Assembly (NCBI GenBank): GCA_016217875.1
Contig: JACRFN010000071.1
Coordinates: 1-8,445 of the forward strand
Direction: 5' to 3'
Length of the DNA: 8,445 bases
DNA from: Candidatus Kerfeldbacteria bacterium
GTDB lineage: Bacteria; Patescibacteriota; Patescibacteriia; Veblenbacterales; UBA10138
Both the position numbers and the translations under genes were made by a program. Under the pieces are notes generated by a model, which had not been told where the DNA came from, did not search any database, and saw only the letters and a program-made list of their open reading frames with translations. How positions within the stretch are numbered: position 1 is the stretch's first letter; each line of letters begins with the position of its first letter. Positions 1-5,070 of this stretch are shown here, one piece after another.

Positions 1-13
1 AAGTCAGGAATTT

Positions 14-42
14 TTGACAAGCCGTCAAGGAGAGAGTAGTGA
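14..42 (+). promoter_or_regulatory. Weak candidate promoter for the structured RNA
   Basis: A perfect -35 hexamer TTGACA (14-19) is followed after 17 bases by TAGTGA (37-42), a poor -10. The -35 is also one arm of a small inverted repeat, TTGAC (14-18) with GTCAA (24-28). Spacing and the -35 support a promoter; the -10 does not. Confidence 0.25.
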
Positions 43-48
43 CTATGG

Positions 49-371
49 ACGTGTAAGTGTGTAAATTTAGGCATGGAGGTGATGGAGGCTTGCCCCGTAC
101 ACACCGAGTCAGGCGAGGTGTTGTTCGGGGTGGGTGAATTTAGGCATAGTAGACCTGGCCACTGCCGCAGCCTTTGGCTGAGACTACGGTCGGCAAGAAA
201 TTTAGCCGTAACATTACTACTTTAGCATGTTTGGTAGCCTATACTCCAGGCTGAAGCAGGTACTGTCTTACTCCTTGTTTAAACTAGTATATTTTTGCCA
301 TCCAAGGCTTGAGGTAGGTATGGAAAAAACAAGGTTGTTAAAACCCCTCCGATGTACATCGGAGGGGTTTT
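49..371 (+). ncRNA. Candidate structured non-coding RNA, family not recognised
   Basis: No frame here encodes a convincing protein, but the plus strand folds into a series of local hairpins. CCCCG at 93-97 pairs with CGGGG at 126-130, enclosing ACACC (101-105) with GGTGT (117-121). TGCCG (163-167) pairs with CGGCA (191-195), enclosing CAGCC/GGCTG at 168-180. AGCCT (236-240) pairs with AGGCT (248-252). CCTTGTTT (273-280) pairs with AAACAAGG (327-334), enclosing CCAT/ATGG at 298-323. The series ends in the terminator at 340-371. The motif AATTTAGGCAT occurs at 64-74 and 137-147, with a degenerate copy at 198-209; the last two follow a hairpin. I looked for RNase P, tmRNA, 6S, SRP and 5S landmarks and found none. 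The 5' end is a guess from a weak upstream promoter. It could instead be a long untranslated tail of a gene to the left. Confidence 0.42.
340..371. terminator. Bidirectional intrinsic terminator, perfect 32-bp palindrome
   Basis: AAAACCCCTCCGATGT at 340-355 is exactly complementary to 356-371, giving a GC-rich stem closed by a tight loop and flanked by A and T tracts on both sides. It can end the candidate RNA on the plus strand and the membrane-protein gene at 397-708 on the minus strand, whose stop codon lies 26 bases away. Confidence 0.85.
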
Positions 372-396
372 GGTTTAAAATCGTAAGTGTTCGTGG

Positions 397-708
397 TTAG
401 GATTTGCCTGTTCTCTTTTTGCCGCCAGTCTTTTCTTCCCGCCGCTCTATCAGGTAACGCATCAACTCCTTTATCCCCAAAGCCACTACCGAAAGGTAGG
501 AGGCCGAATTTTCAATTTTATCTTTAGCCGCACTAAAGAAAGACTCTAGTTTGGCCAGGCTTTGTTCAATTCCCCGGAGGACGTTGACCAGTCGCCGTAC
601 TATCATAATAAAATATACTAGTATCCAGCTGAGGAGAAAGGCCAGGCCTAGGACCGAGATAGCCAACGACAGATTTAAGACGTCGGCGCTAGTTTGAAAG
701 ATGACCAT
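397..708 (-). CDS. Small single-pass membrane protein of unknown function
   Basis: A 103-residue protein. Residues about 11-36 form one strongly hydrophobic segment (LNLSLAISVLGLAFLLSWIL and onward). After it come a basic juxtamembrane stretch (VRRLVNVLRG), an amphipathic, probably coiled-coil region (residues about 44-75) and a Lys/Arg/Glu-rich tail ending GKKRTGKS. The layout resembles small DUF948-like membrane proteins, and similar about 100-residue proteins are, from memory, common in CPR genomes; no enzymatic motif is visible. By the positive-inside rule the tail should be cytoplasmic. The ATG at 706-708 is chosen because the hydrophobic segment begins soon after it and two TATAAT-like -10 boxes lie just upstream. 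No Shine-Dalgarno site is visible. The gene is divergent from the one at 1050 and ends at the palindromic terminator. Confidence 0.75.
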   Translation of the reverse strand: MVIFQTSADVLNLSLAISVLGLAFLLSWILVYFIMIVRRLVNVLRGIEQSLAKLESFFSAAKDKIENSASYLSVVALGIKELMRYLIERREEKTGGKKRTGKS

Positions 709-725
709 ATTTTTATCTTTAGGTG

Positions 726-743
726 ATTATACGTTATATTATA
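726..743 (-). promoter_or_regulatory. Tandem TATAAT -10-like boxes upstream of the minus-strand membrane protein
   Basis: Read on the minus strand, two exact TATAAT hexamers occur at 738-743 and 726-731, 30 and 18 bases before the ATG at 708. No convincing -35 stands at the right distance from either, so this is a probable start region rather than a defined promoter. Initiation at the nearer box would give a very short leader. Confidence 0.4.
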
Positions 744-798
744 CACCTTTCGCTAAGCAGAGGGGAATATGGTAGAATATAAGGTAATAAAGTCATAA

Positions 799-1040
799 TT
801 TCTAATGTCTAATTTCTAATTCCTAAATCAAACCCCAATGTCCAAATCCCAAACTCCAATAAAGTTCCAAGTCCCAAATCCCTGCGGGTGGCCTGCCTGC
901 GGCTCGACTAAGCTCGCCGAAGTCCGGCAGACAGGGCAGCTAGGCTAATTTCCAAAATTGGAATTTTGAGCTTTATTGGAACTTGGGGCTTGGGATTTGG
1001 AGATTGTTTATAAATTAGGATTTAGAAATTGGGATTTTAG
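799..1040. repeat. Large imperfect inverted repeat with a GC-rich central hairpin
   Basis: The left arm (about 799-882) is made of degenerate units such as TCTAATTTCTAATTCCTAAAT, TCCAAATCCC and CCAATAAAG. The right arm (about 951-1040) carries their complements: CTTTATTGG (971-979) against CCAATAAAG (857-865), and GGGATTTGGA (992-1001) against TCCAAATCCC (841-850). Between them a GC-rich hairpin pairs CCTGCCTGC (892-900) with GGCAGACAGG (926-935) and CTGC (882-885) with GCAG (936-939). The base composition differs sharply from the flanking genes. From memory, intergenic repeats of this style are scattered through CPR genomes. The element fills most of the divergent gap 709-1049; no gene is visible in it. 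Confidence 0.75.
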
Positions 1041-1049
1041 CCATTTGTT

Positions 1050-1880
1050 ATGCCTGATTTTTCTGACAAGGAATTAAAGTACGGTTATTGGTATTTTTTA
1101 CACCGCGGGGCCATCCGTCGCGGGTTTATAGTAGCCGCTGTTTTAGTAATAGCCCTTATTTGGTTATATGCCAGCTGGCAATTTGTTGATTGGTTGTCGT
1201 CGCGTCAGGCTGAAGAGGAATCAATGCGGCTGCTGGTAAGTTCGTCGGTTAATTTTCAGGAATACCACCAGCGGAATGCTCCGTTGGATGTGACAGTGGG
1301 GCTGGTGACGGCTGTACCGGCCGGTGCCAATACTTATAATCTCTTGGCGCAGGTAAAAAATCCCAACCTGAAATGGGGCGCCAAAAGCATGGCCTTTATC
1401 TTTACGGCCGGCGGGCAGGAGTTTGCCGGTACCGGCTTTTTATTACCACTAGAAGATAAATATTTAGTTAGTCTGGGGGCGGAGCTGGCCAATAAGCCAA
1501 CTACAGTGAGTTTAAGTTTAGGAGAAATTAAGTGGAGTCGCCTGCGTGACGTGTCGCGCTTTCCCATGCCCAGCTTTACTGTTAGTGACGAGCTGGTGGA
1601 GCAGGTACCGCCAGCTGAGGCTAGCAGTAGCGCCGGTACAAAACTGCGATTTACTTTGACTAATACCAGCCCCTATAGTTTTTGGGAGGTGGCCGTAACT
1701 GTGGTTTTAAGTAGGGGCTCAAGCGTGCAAGCGGTTGGTCGTCAGGCAGTGACTAATCTTAATAGTGCTGAGGGGCGGCCCATGGAATTTTATTGGCCGC
1801 AAGGTCTTCCCCCGGCTGATCACTTAATAGTAAAGCCAGAAGTCAATGTGCTAGAGCCGAGTGTTTTTCGTTCACTCTAA
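1050..1880 (+). CDS. Single-pass membrane protein with an extracytoplasmic domain, function unknown
   Basis: A 276-residue protein. A short charged N-terminus (MPDFSDKELKYGYWYFLHRG) is followed by one hydrophobic segment at about residues 25-47. The remaining 230 residues look secreted: rich in beta-forming stretches, with few cysteines and several NPN, NTSP and LPP turns, suggesting one or two beta-sandwich domains (residues about 75-180 and 195-275). No catalytic motif is recognised. The basic segment before the hydrophobic stretch predicts that the C-terminal part lies outside the membrane. It is the first gene of a plus-strand run leading to RodA, so a role in the envelope is a reasonable inference, not a demonstrated one. 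The ATG lies only 10 bases beyond the inverted repeat, with no proper Shine-Dalgarno site. Confidence 0.75.
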   Translation: MPDFSDKELKYGYWYFLHRGAIRRGFIVAAVLVIALIWLYASWQFVDWLSSRQAEEESMRLLVSSSVNFQEYHQRNAPLDVTVGLVTAVPAGANTYNLLAQVKNPNLKWGAKSMAFIFTAGGQEFAGTGFLLPLEDKYLVSLGAELANKPTTVSLSLGEIKWSRLRDVSRFPMPSFTVSDELVEQVPPAEASSSAGTKLRFTLTNTSPYSFWEVAVTVVLSRGSSVQAVGRQAVTNLNSAEGRPMEFYWPQGLPPADHLIVKPEVNVLEPSVFRSL

Positions 1881-1892
1881 ACAAGTAGGATT

Positions 1893-2192
1893 ATGCCCAG
1901 TAACAAAACTTCACCGGTGTTCTTCTATACTTATGTTTTAGAGAGCACTAAGGACGGCGATAAGTATATAGGTTATACCCGGGACTTAAGACGTCGCTTT
2001 GAAGAACACCAAAAAGGTGAGAGTTTTGCCAGCTATACTCGTCGTCCTTTTGAGTTAATTTATTATGAAGCCTGCCGTGATAGTGAAGATGCCAAGCAAC
2101 GCGAGAGGTATCTTAAAACCACGGCTGGACGCAGATTTATGGCCAAGCGTTTAAGACGATTCAACTTACACAAAGCTTGGCATCTTAAGTGA
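1893..2192 (+). CDS. GIY-YIG nuclease-superfamily protein (UPF0213/YhbQ-like)
   Basis: A 99-residue single-domain protein. The first signature strand is YTYVL (residues 12-16) and the second is YIGYT (25-29), followed by the basic helix DLRRRFEEH (31-39). The RRPFELIYYEA strand (50-60) and the DAKQRERYLK helix (66-75), which supplies the conserved Glu at residue 71, complete the fold. Length and motif order match the stand-alone UPF0213 group related to the UvrC N-terminal domain. Members are predicted endonucleases, but cellular roles are mostly unknown; the asparagine of UvrC-type sites is not obvious. It starts 12 bases after the preceding stop codon, so the two genes are probably cotranscribed. 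Only a weak AGGA lies two bases before the ATG. Such genes are common and often multicopy in CPR genomes. Confidence 0.9.
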   Translation: MPSNKTSPVFFYTYVLESTKDGDKYIGYTRDLRRRFEEHQKGESFASYTRRPFELIYYEACRDSEDAKQRERYLKTTAGRRFMAKRLRRFNLHKAWHLK

Positions 2193-2208
2193 AGTTATTG
2201 TTACTGGG

Positions 2209-2354
2209 TATGCCCCGTAATACAACTTCGCTAGCGCTCGATTCAATCGCCAAAGGCAACACTTTTATGTCTCATTGTGGATGGTTTAACTTTTTATATT
2301 CGTTTCAATCACCTCGCGCTAAGGCGGTTGAGCGAAGTTGATATACGGGGTATG
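2209..2354. repeat. Long inverted repeat enclosing 98 bases and covering the rodA start
   Basis: The left arm 2210-2232 is complementary to the right arm 2331-2353. Ten pairs formed by AGCGAAGTTG (2331-2340) are followed by a three-base mismatch and then TACGGGG (2344-2350), plus pairs reaching into the ATG at 2352-2354. The enclosed segment also has a short direct repeat, CGATTCAATCGCC near 2239 and CGTTTCAATCACC near 2301. In RNA it would bury the only purine-rich sequence before the rodA ATG; alternatively it is a small MITE-like insertion. Confidence 0.65.
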
Positions 2355-3482
2355 TGGCGTAAATTATTTGAGACTTTCCGCAGTTGGGACGGGACTCTTT
2401 TTGTCATTACTTTACTCCTTTTGAGCATAGGCTTAGCTGAGCTTTATTCCAGCTCTCTGTCACAGCCAGAAGTGGCTGATCTTTTTACTCGGCAGTTGGT
2501 CGGGCTGTTTGTAGGTTTGGCGGCCTTGGTGGCTGCGGCTACTTTTGACTACCGCTGGTATCGTTCCTGGTCGCGTCTTATTTATTTATTTGGCGTAGTG
2601 TTGCTGGTATTAGTACTTATCTGGGGCAGGACCGTTCATGGTACCACTGGCTGGTTCAGGTTTGGTACGGTTGGCTTTCAGCCGGTAGAAGTGGTTAAAC
2701 TCTTGTGGATTATAGTTCTGTCTAGTTATCTGAGCCATGTGGGACCGCCGCTGACTTGGGGCAAAACTGTCGTGGCTTCACTCTTGGCCTTACCATTGGT
2801 AGGCTTGGTTATGGCTCAGCCAGATTTTGGTTCGGCTTTTCTTATTCTCGTTACCCTGGGGGCGTTGTTAGTAGTAGTACCAAAGCCGCGCCGTTGGTGG
2901 TTAGTTGCCGGCACCGTAACGGCCTTGTTGGTTTTGTTGAGCGTTTCATTTTTACGCGGTTATCAGCTTGAGCGTTTGCGTACTTTTATAAACCCCCAAG
3001 CCGATCCTTTGGGTAGCGGCTATAATGTGACGCAGTCCGTGGTGGCAGTGGGCAGTGGTCGGTGGTGGGGTAGAGGCCTTGGTTTGGGCACACAAAGCCA
3101 GTTGCAGTTTCTGCCCGAGCAGCACACGGACTTTATTTTTGCCTCTATAGCGGAAGAGCTTGGCTTGGTCGGCAGTGGCATCGTACTAGGACTATGGATT
3201 TGGTTTTTTCTTCGTATTTTACGGTTAATCCGCAGATTGAGAGACGATTTTGCCGTCTTGGTGGCGGTTGGCATTTTTAGCTTGTTGGCTGTGCAGGTCG
3301 TACTTAATATCGGCATGAATCTCGGGCTATTGCCTGTGGTCGGGTTGACCTTGCCTTTTATGAGTTTTGGCAGTTCATCGTTGGTGGTGAGCTTGGCGGC
3401 GGTAGGAGTGTTACAGAATTTGGCCCGCCAATACAGTCATCAGGCGCCATTACCGCTGACAGTTGAAGGTCGTCAGGCTTGA
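2352..3482 (+). CDS. rodA: RodA/FtsW/SpoVE-family peptidoglycan glycosyltransferase, probably RodA
   Basis: A SEDS-family polytopic membrane enzyme that polymerises lipid II into glycan strands together with a class B penicillin-binding protein. With the ATG start it is 376 residues, close to the 370 of E. coli RodA. About ten hydrophobic segments are visible. Family blocks appear in order: GTTGWFRFG with FQPVEVVKL (residues 97-116), QPDFGSA (156-162), the large loop RLRTFINPQADPLGSGYN (208-225), GRGLGLGTQ with PEQHTDFIFA (240-264) and NIGMNLGLLPVVGLTLPF with MSFGSS (319-342). The Asp of HTDF (residue 260) corresponds to the catalytic Asp of the family. The PEQHTDFIFA loop favours RodA over FtsW. 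An in-frame GTG at 2277 would add 25 polar residues lying within the inverted repeat, which I consider unlikely. No penicillin-binding protein gene is in view. Confidence 0.95.
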   Translation: MWRKLFETFRSWDGTLFVITLLLLSIGLAELYSSSLSQPEVADLFTRQLVGLFVGLAALVAAATFDYRWYRSWSRLIYLFGVVLLVLVLIWGRTVHGTTGWFRFGTVGFQPVEVVKLLWIIVLSSYLSHVGPPLTWGKTVVASLLALPLVGLVMAQPDFGSAFLILVTLGALLVVVPKPRRWWLVAGTVTALLVLLSVSFLRGYQLERLRTFINPQADPLGSGYNVTQSVVAVGSGRWWGRGLGLGTQSQLQFLPEQHTDFIFASIAEELGLVGSGIVLGLWIWFFLRILRLIRRLRDDFAVLVAVGIFSLLAVQVVLNIGMNLGLLPVVGLTLPFMSFGSSSLVVSLAAVGVLQNLARQYSHQAPLPLTVEGRQA

Positions 3483-3507
3483 CAAGGCGCACTTGGCCAG
3501 GTATACT
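3479..3507 (+). promoter_or_regulatory. Near-consensus sigma70-type promoter for the zinc-ribbon/rplY pair
   Basis: TTGACA (3479-3484) and TATACT (3502-3507) are separated by exactly 17 bases. The -35 overlaps the rodA stop codon TGA at 3480-3482. Expected initiation near 3514 gives a leader of roughly 20 bases before the ATG at 3535. Confidence 0.8.
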
Positions 3508-3534
3508 TGTCTTTGCATTGAGTAGCTAGGGCCT

Positions 3535-3864
3535 ATGCAACCTAAACGCAAAGCCAGTCATCATTTACCAGAAGTTTTGCGGCTTATCTCATACTGTCCG
3601 TTGTGTGAAGCTGCCTACAGTCCGTTGCAGGCGCGCGTCTTGGAAGAGCGCGAGGACGCCCACTTGCTACATATTCAGTGTTCCCATTGCCACAGCTCAA
3701 TTGTGGCTTTGGTTTTAAGTTCGGCTATCGGCATTACTTCCGTCGGCTTAGTGACAGATTTAACGGGCGATGACGTTTTACGATTTAAAGATGCTGAGGC
3801 GCTGAATACCGATGAAGTACTGTCATTCCATCATTTATTGTATCCTTCTAATCGTAATTCATGA
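3535..3864 (+). CDS. Zinc-ribbon protein of unknown function coupled to bL25
   Basis: A 109-residue soluble protein with two CxxC pairs, CPLC at residues 21-24 and CSHC at 49-52, spaced as in a small zinc ribbon; a His follows the second pair. The C-terminal part (residues 56-109) begins with a hydrophobic stretch (IVALVLSSAIGITSVGLVTD) and continues into an acidic segment (TGDDVLRFKDAEALNTDEVL). I do not recognise a named family. Its last codons overlap rplY by four bases in an ATGA arrangement (3861-3864), and the strong promoter at 3479 serves both, so the two proteins should be made together. This makes a ribosome- or translation-related role plausible by inference only. The second hydrophobic stretch is too short and interrupted to call a membrane anchor confidently. 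Confidence 0.8.
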   Translation: MQPKRKASHHLPEVLRLISYCPLCEAAYSPLQARVLEEREDAHLLHIQCSHCHSSIVALVLSSAIGITSVGLVTDLTGDDVLRFKDAEALNTDEVLSFHHLLYPSNRNS

Positions 3865-4574
3865 CTACACTAAATATCAGCAAGCGTACGGCTATAGGTA
3901 AGTCGGTTAAAACGCTACGGCACCAGGATCAGATTCCCGGTGTTATTTATGGTCATGGCGTAGCTACTACCCCAGTCACGGTGCAGCGTCAGGCTTTTGA
4001 TAAGGCTTACCGTGAAGTAGGCGCCAGCACGTTAATTGATTTGGCCCTTGACGATACTAAGCCGATTAAGGCCTTAATCCAAGACGTGCAATGGCATCCC
4101 TTGCGCGGTACGGCCGAGCATATCGACTTTCACCAAGTCCGTATGGATGAAAAATTGACAGTGGATATTCCTTTTAAATATACGGGTGAGTCGCGCGCGG
4201 TAAAAGAATTGGGCGGCACGCTGGTCAAGAACATTGACCATCTTAAGGTTGAGTGTTTGCCGCAAGACTTGGTGCACGAGATCGGGGTGTCTATTAGCGG
4301 TTTGGTGGAATTTGATCAAAGTATAATGCTCCGCGATCTTAAGTTGCCGCCTGGTTTGAAAGTATTATCTCCACAACAAGATGATGAAGTGCTGGTGACG
4401 GTAATGCCGCCACGTTCCGAGGCCGAATTAGCGGCCCTCAAAACAGAAGTGAAGGAAGATGTGACTCAGGTGGCCAAAGTAGAGGAGAAGAAGCCTGAAG
4501 AAGAAACCGAGATAACTGCTGCAGCCGCAGAGGCGGCTGCCAAGAAGGAAAAAGCCGCGCCCCCAAAAGGCTAG
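3861..4574 (+). CDS. rplY: Large-subunit ribosomal protein bL25 (TL5/CTC form)
   Basis: bL25 binds 5S rRNA in the large subunit. This 237-residue protein is the long two-domain form. The N-terminal 5S-binding barrel (residues about 4-92) shows IPGVIYGHG (25-33) and the family block IQDVQWHPLRGTAEHIDFHQV split across 73-93. The TL5-type C-terminal beta domain covers about 97-183, with GGTLVKNIDHLKVECLP (118-134) and the ending DEVLVTVMPP. From about residue 186 it runs into a charged Glu/Lys/Ala tail, as is usual for CTC-type proteins, probably unstructured. Translation likely couples to the upstream zinc-ribbon gene through the ATGA overlap. The gene is followed by the hairpin terminator at 4592. 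Nothing in the core domains appears broken. Confidence 0.95.
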   Translation: MTTLNISKRTAIGKSVKTLRHQDQIPGVIYGHGVATTPVTVQRQAFDKAYREVGASTLIDLALDDTKPIKALIQDVQWHPLRGTAEHIDFHQVRMDEKLTVDIPFKYTGESRAVKELGGTLVKNIDHLKVECLPQDLVHEIGVSISGLVEFDQSIMLRDLKLPPGLKVLSPQQDDEVLVTVMPPRSEAELAALKTEVKEDVTQVAKVEEKKPEEETEITAAAAEAAAKKEKAAPPKG

Positions 4575-4591
4575 CAATATTTGCCAATTGA

Positions 4592-4639
4592 AAAAGAGCC
4601 TGAACGGATTGGCTTAGTGCCACATCGCCAAGCTCTTTT
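4592..4639. terminator. Bidirectional hairpin terminator between convergent genes
   Basis: AAAAGAGC (4592-4599) pairs with GCTCTTTT (4632-4639), and TTGGC (4609-4613) pairs with GCCAA (4627-4631), so the right arm is continuous and the left arm has a nine-base bulge. The A/T ends give a T run in both directions. It sits 18 bases after the rplY stop and 41 bases beyond the stop of the minus-strand gene at 4681. Confidence 0.7.
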
Positions 4640-4680
4640 GAGTTTAGAGGAATTTACGGTGCACATAAGGCAGCTCCTTG

Positions 4681-4935
4681 TTAATTGTGTATGGTTTGAA
4701 CTCGCCAGGGGTTATCGGCGTTGATATGTATATGTTCGTGCGTGGTGATAAGCACGATTTCCCATGGTTCGTCTGGAGGACCGGCGCTGTAATCCATGAT
4801 ATGAAGCCGCCCCCAGGTCGTGCGGGAATCATCTTCTCGGTGTAAGGTGATGTCTTGACCCCTGATGCGAGGGAGCATATCGGCCCAGTGCTGGCGCAAA
4901 GCTGTAAGTTCCTCTTGTTGATTGTTTATGGCCAT
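4681..4935 (-). CDS. Small hypothetical protein of 84 residues, function unknown
   Basis: The protein starts MAINNQQEELTALRQHW, a charged helical N-terminus, and continues into a likely compact domain with LPRIRGQDITLHREDDSRTTWGRLHIMDY (residues about 22-49) and a C-terminal part rich in Pro, Trp and His (WEIVLITTHEHIHINADNPW). It has no cysteines, signal peptide or membrane segment. I do not recognise a family. The ATG at 4933-4935 is preferred over one seven codons upstream because AGGAGG (4944-4949) stands eight bases before it; the longer start would place the ribosome site inside the coding region. It has its own promoter-like sequence at 4994-5021 and also lies downstream of prmC on the same strand, so some read-through is possible. 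It converges on rplY. Confidence 0.7.
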   Translation of the reverse strand: MAINNQQEELTALRQHWADMLPRIRGQDITLHREDDSRTTWGRLHIMDYSAGPPDEPWEIVLITTHEHIHINADNPWRVQTIHN

Positions 4936-4943
4936 GATTTTAC

Positions 4944-4949
4944 CCTCCT
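4944..4949 (-). promoter_or_regulatory. Full Shine-Dalgarno site fixing the start at 4935
   Basis: On the minus strand AAAGGAGGG contains AGGAGG, eight bases before the ATG. Such a strong site is exceptional in this window, shared only with the methyltransferase gene, and it decides between two in-frame ATG codons. Confidence 0.8.
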
Positions 4950-4993
4950 TTCGCATGGCTTTTTAAATGATCTTTTTCGGTTGTTTGGTTTTG

Positions 4994-5021
4994 AGTGTAG
5001 AGCAGTGGTGAAGTACGTCAA
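4994..5021 (-). promoter_or_regulatory. Candidate sigma70-type promoter for the gene at 4681-4935
   Basis: Read on the minus strand, TTGACG (5016-5021) and TACACT (4994-4999) are separated by 16 bases. The predicted leader is about 50 bases and carries the AGGAGG site. It lies in the 135-base gap after prmC, which shows no clear terminator. Confidence 0.55.
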
Positions 5022-5070
5022 CTTGTAGCTTACCTTATTTTGTGGTGGGCTAAATATCTGCCTTATAATA

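Noticed and set aside
2..64. Twenty open codons at the left edge, ending SSDYGRVSV and a TAA
   Set aside because: It could be the tail of a gene to the left, but it is too short, matches nothing, and two other frames are similarly short. Not supportable as a CDS.
92..110. GTACACACCG resembles a conserved stretch near the 3' end of 16S rRNA
   Set aside because: The flanking rRNA sequence is absent and the bases form one arm of a local hairpin; coincidence.
1001..1020. TATAAA at 1009-1014 as a -10 box for the gene at 1050
   Set aside because: The possible -35 hexamers stand 13 or 20 bases away and the sequence belongs to the degenerate repeat arm, so it is not distinguishable from repeat background.
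2277..2351. N-terminal extension of RodA from a GTG start
   Set aside because: The 25 residues are not typical of the family, lie within an inverted repeat, and the ATG at 2352 gives the expected protein length.
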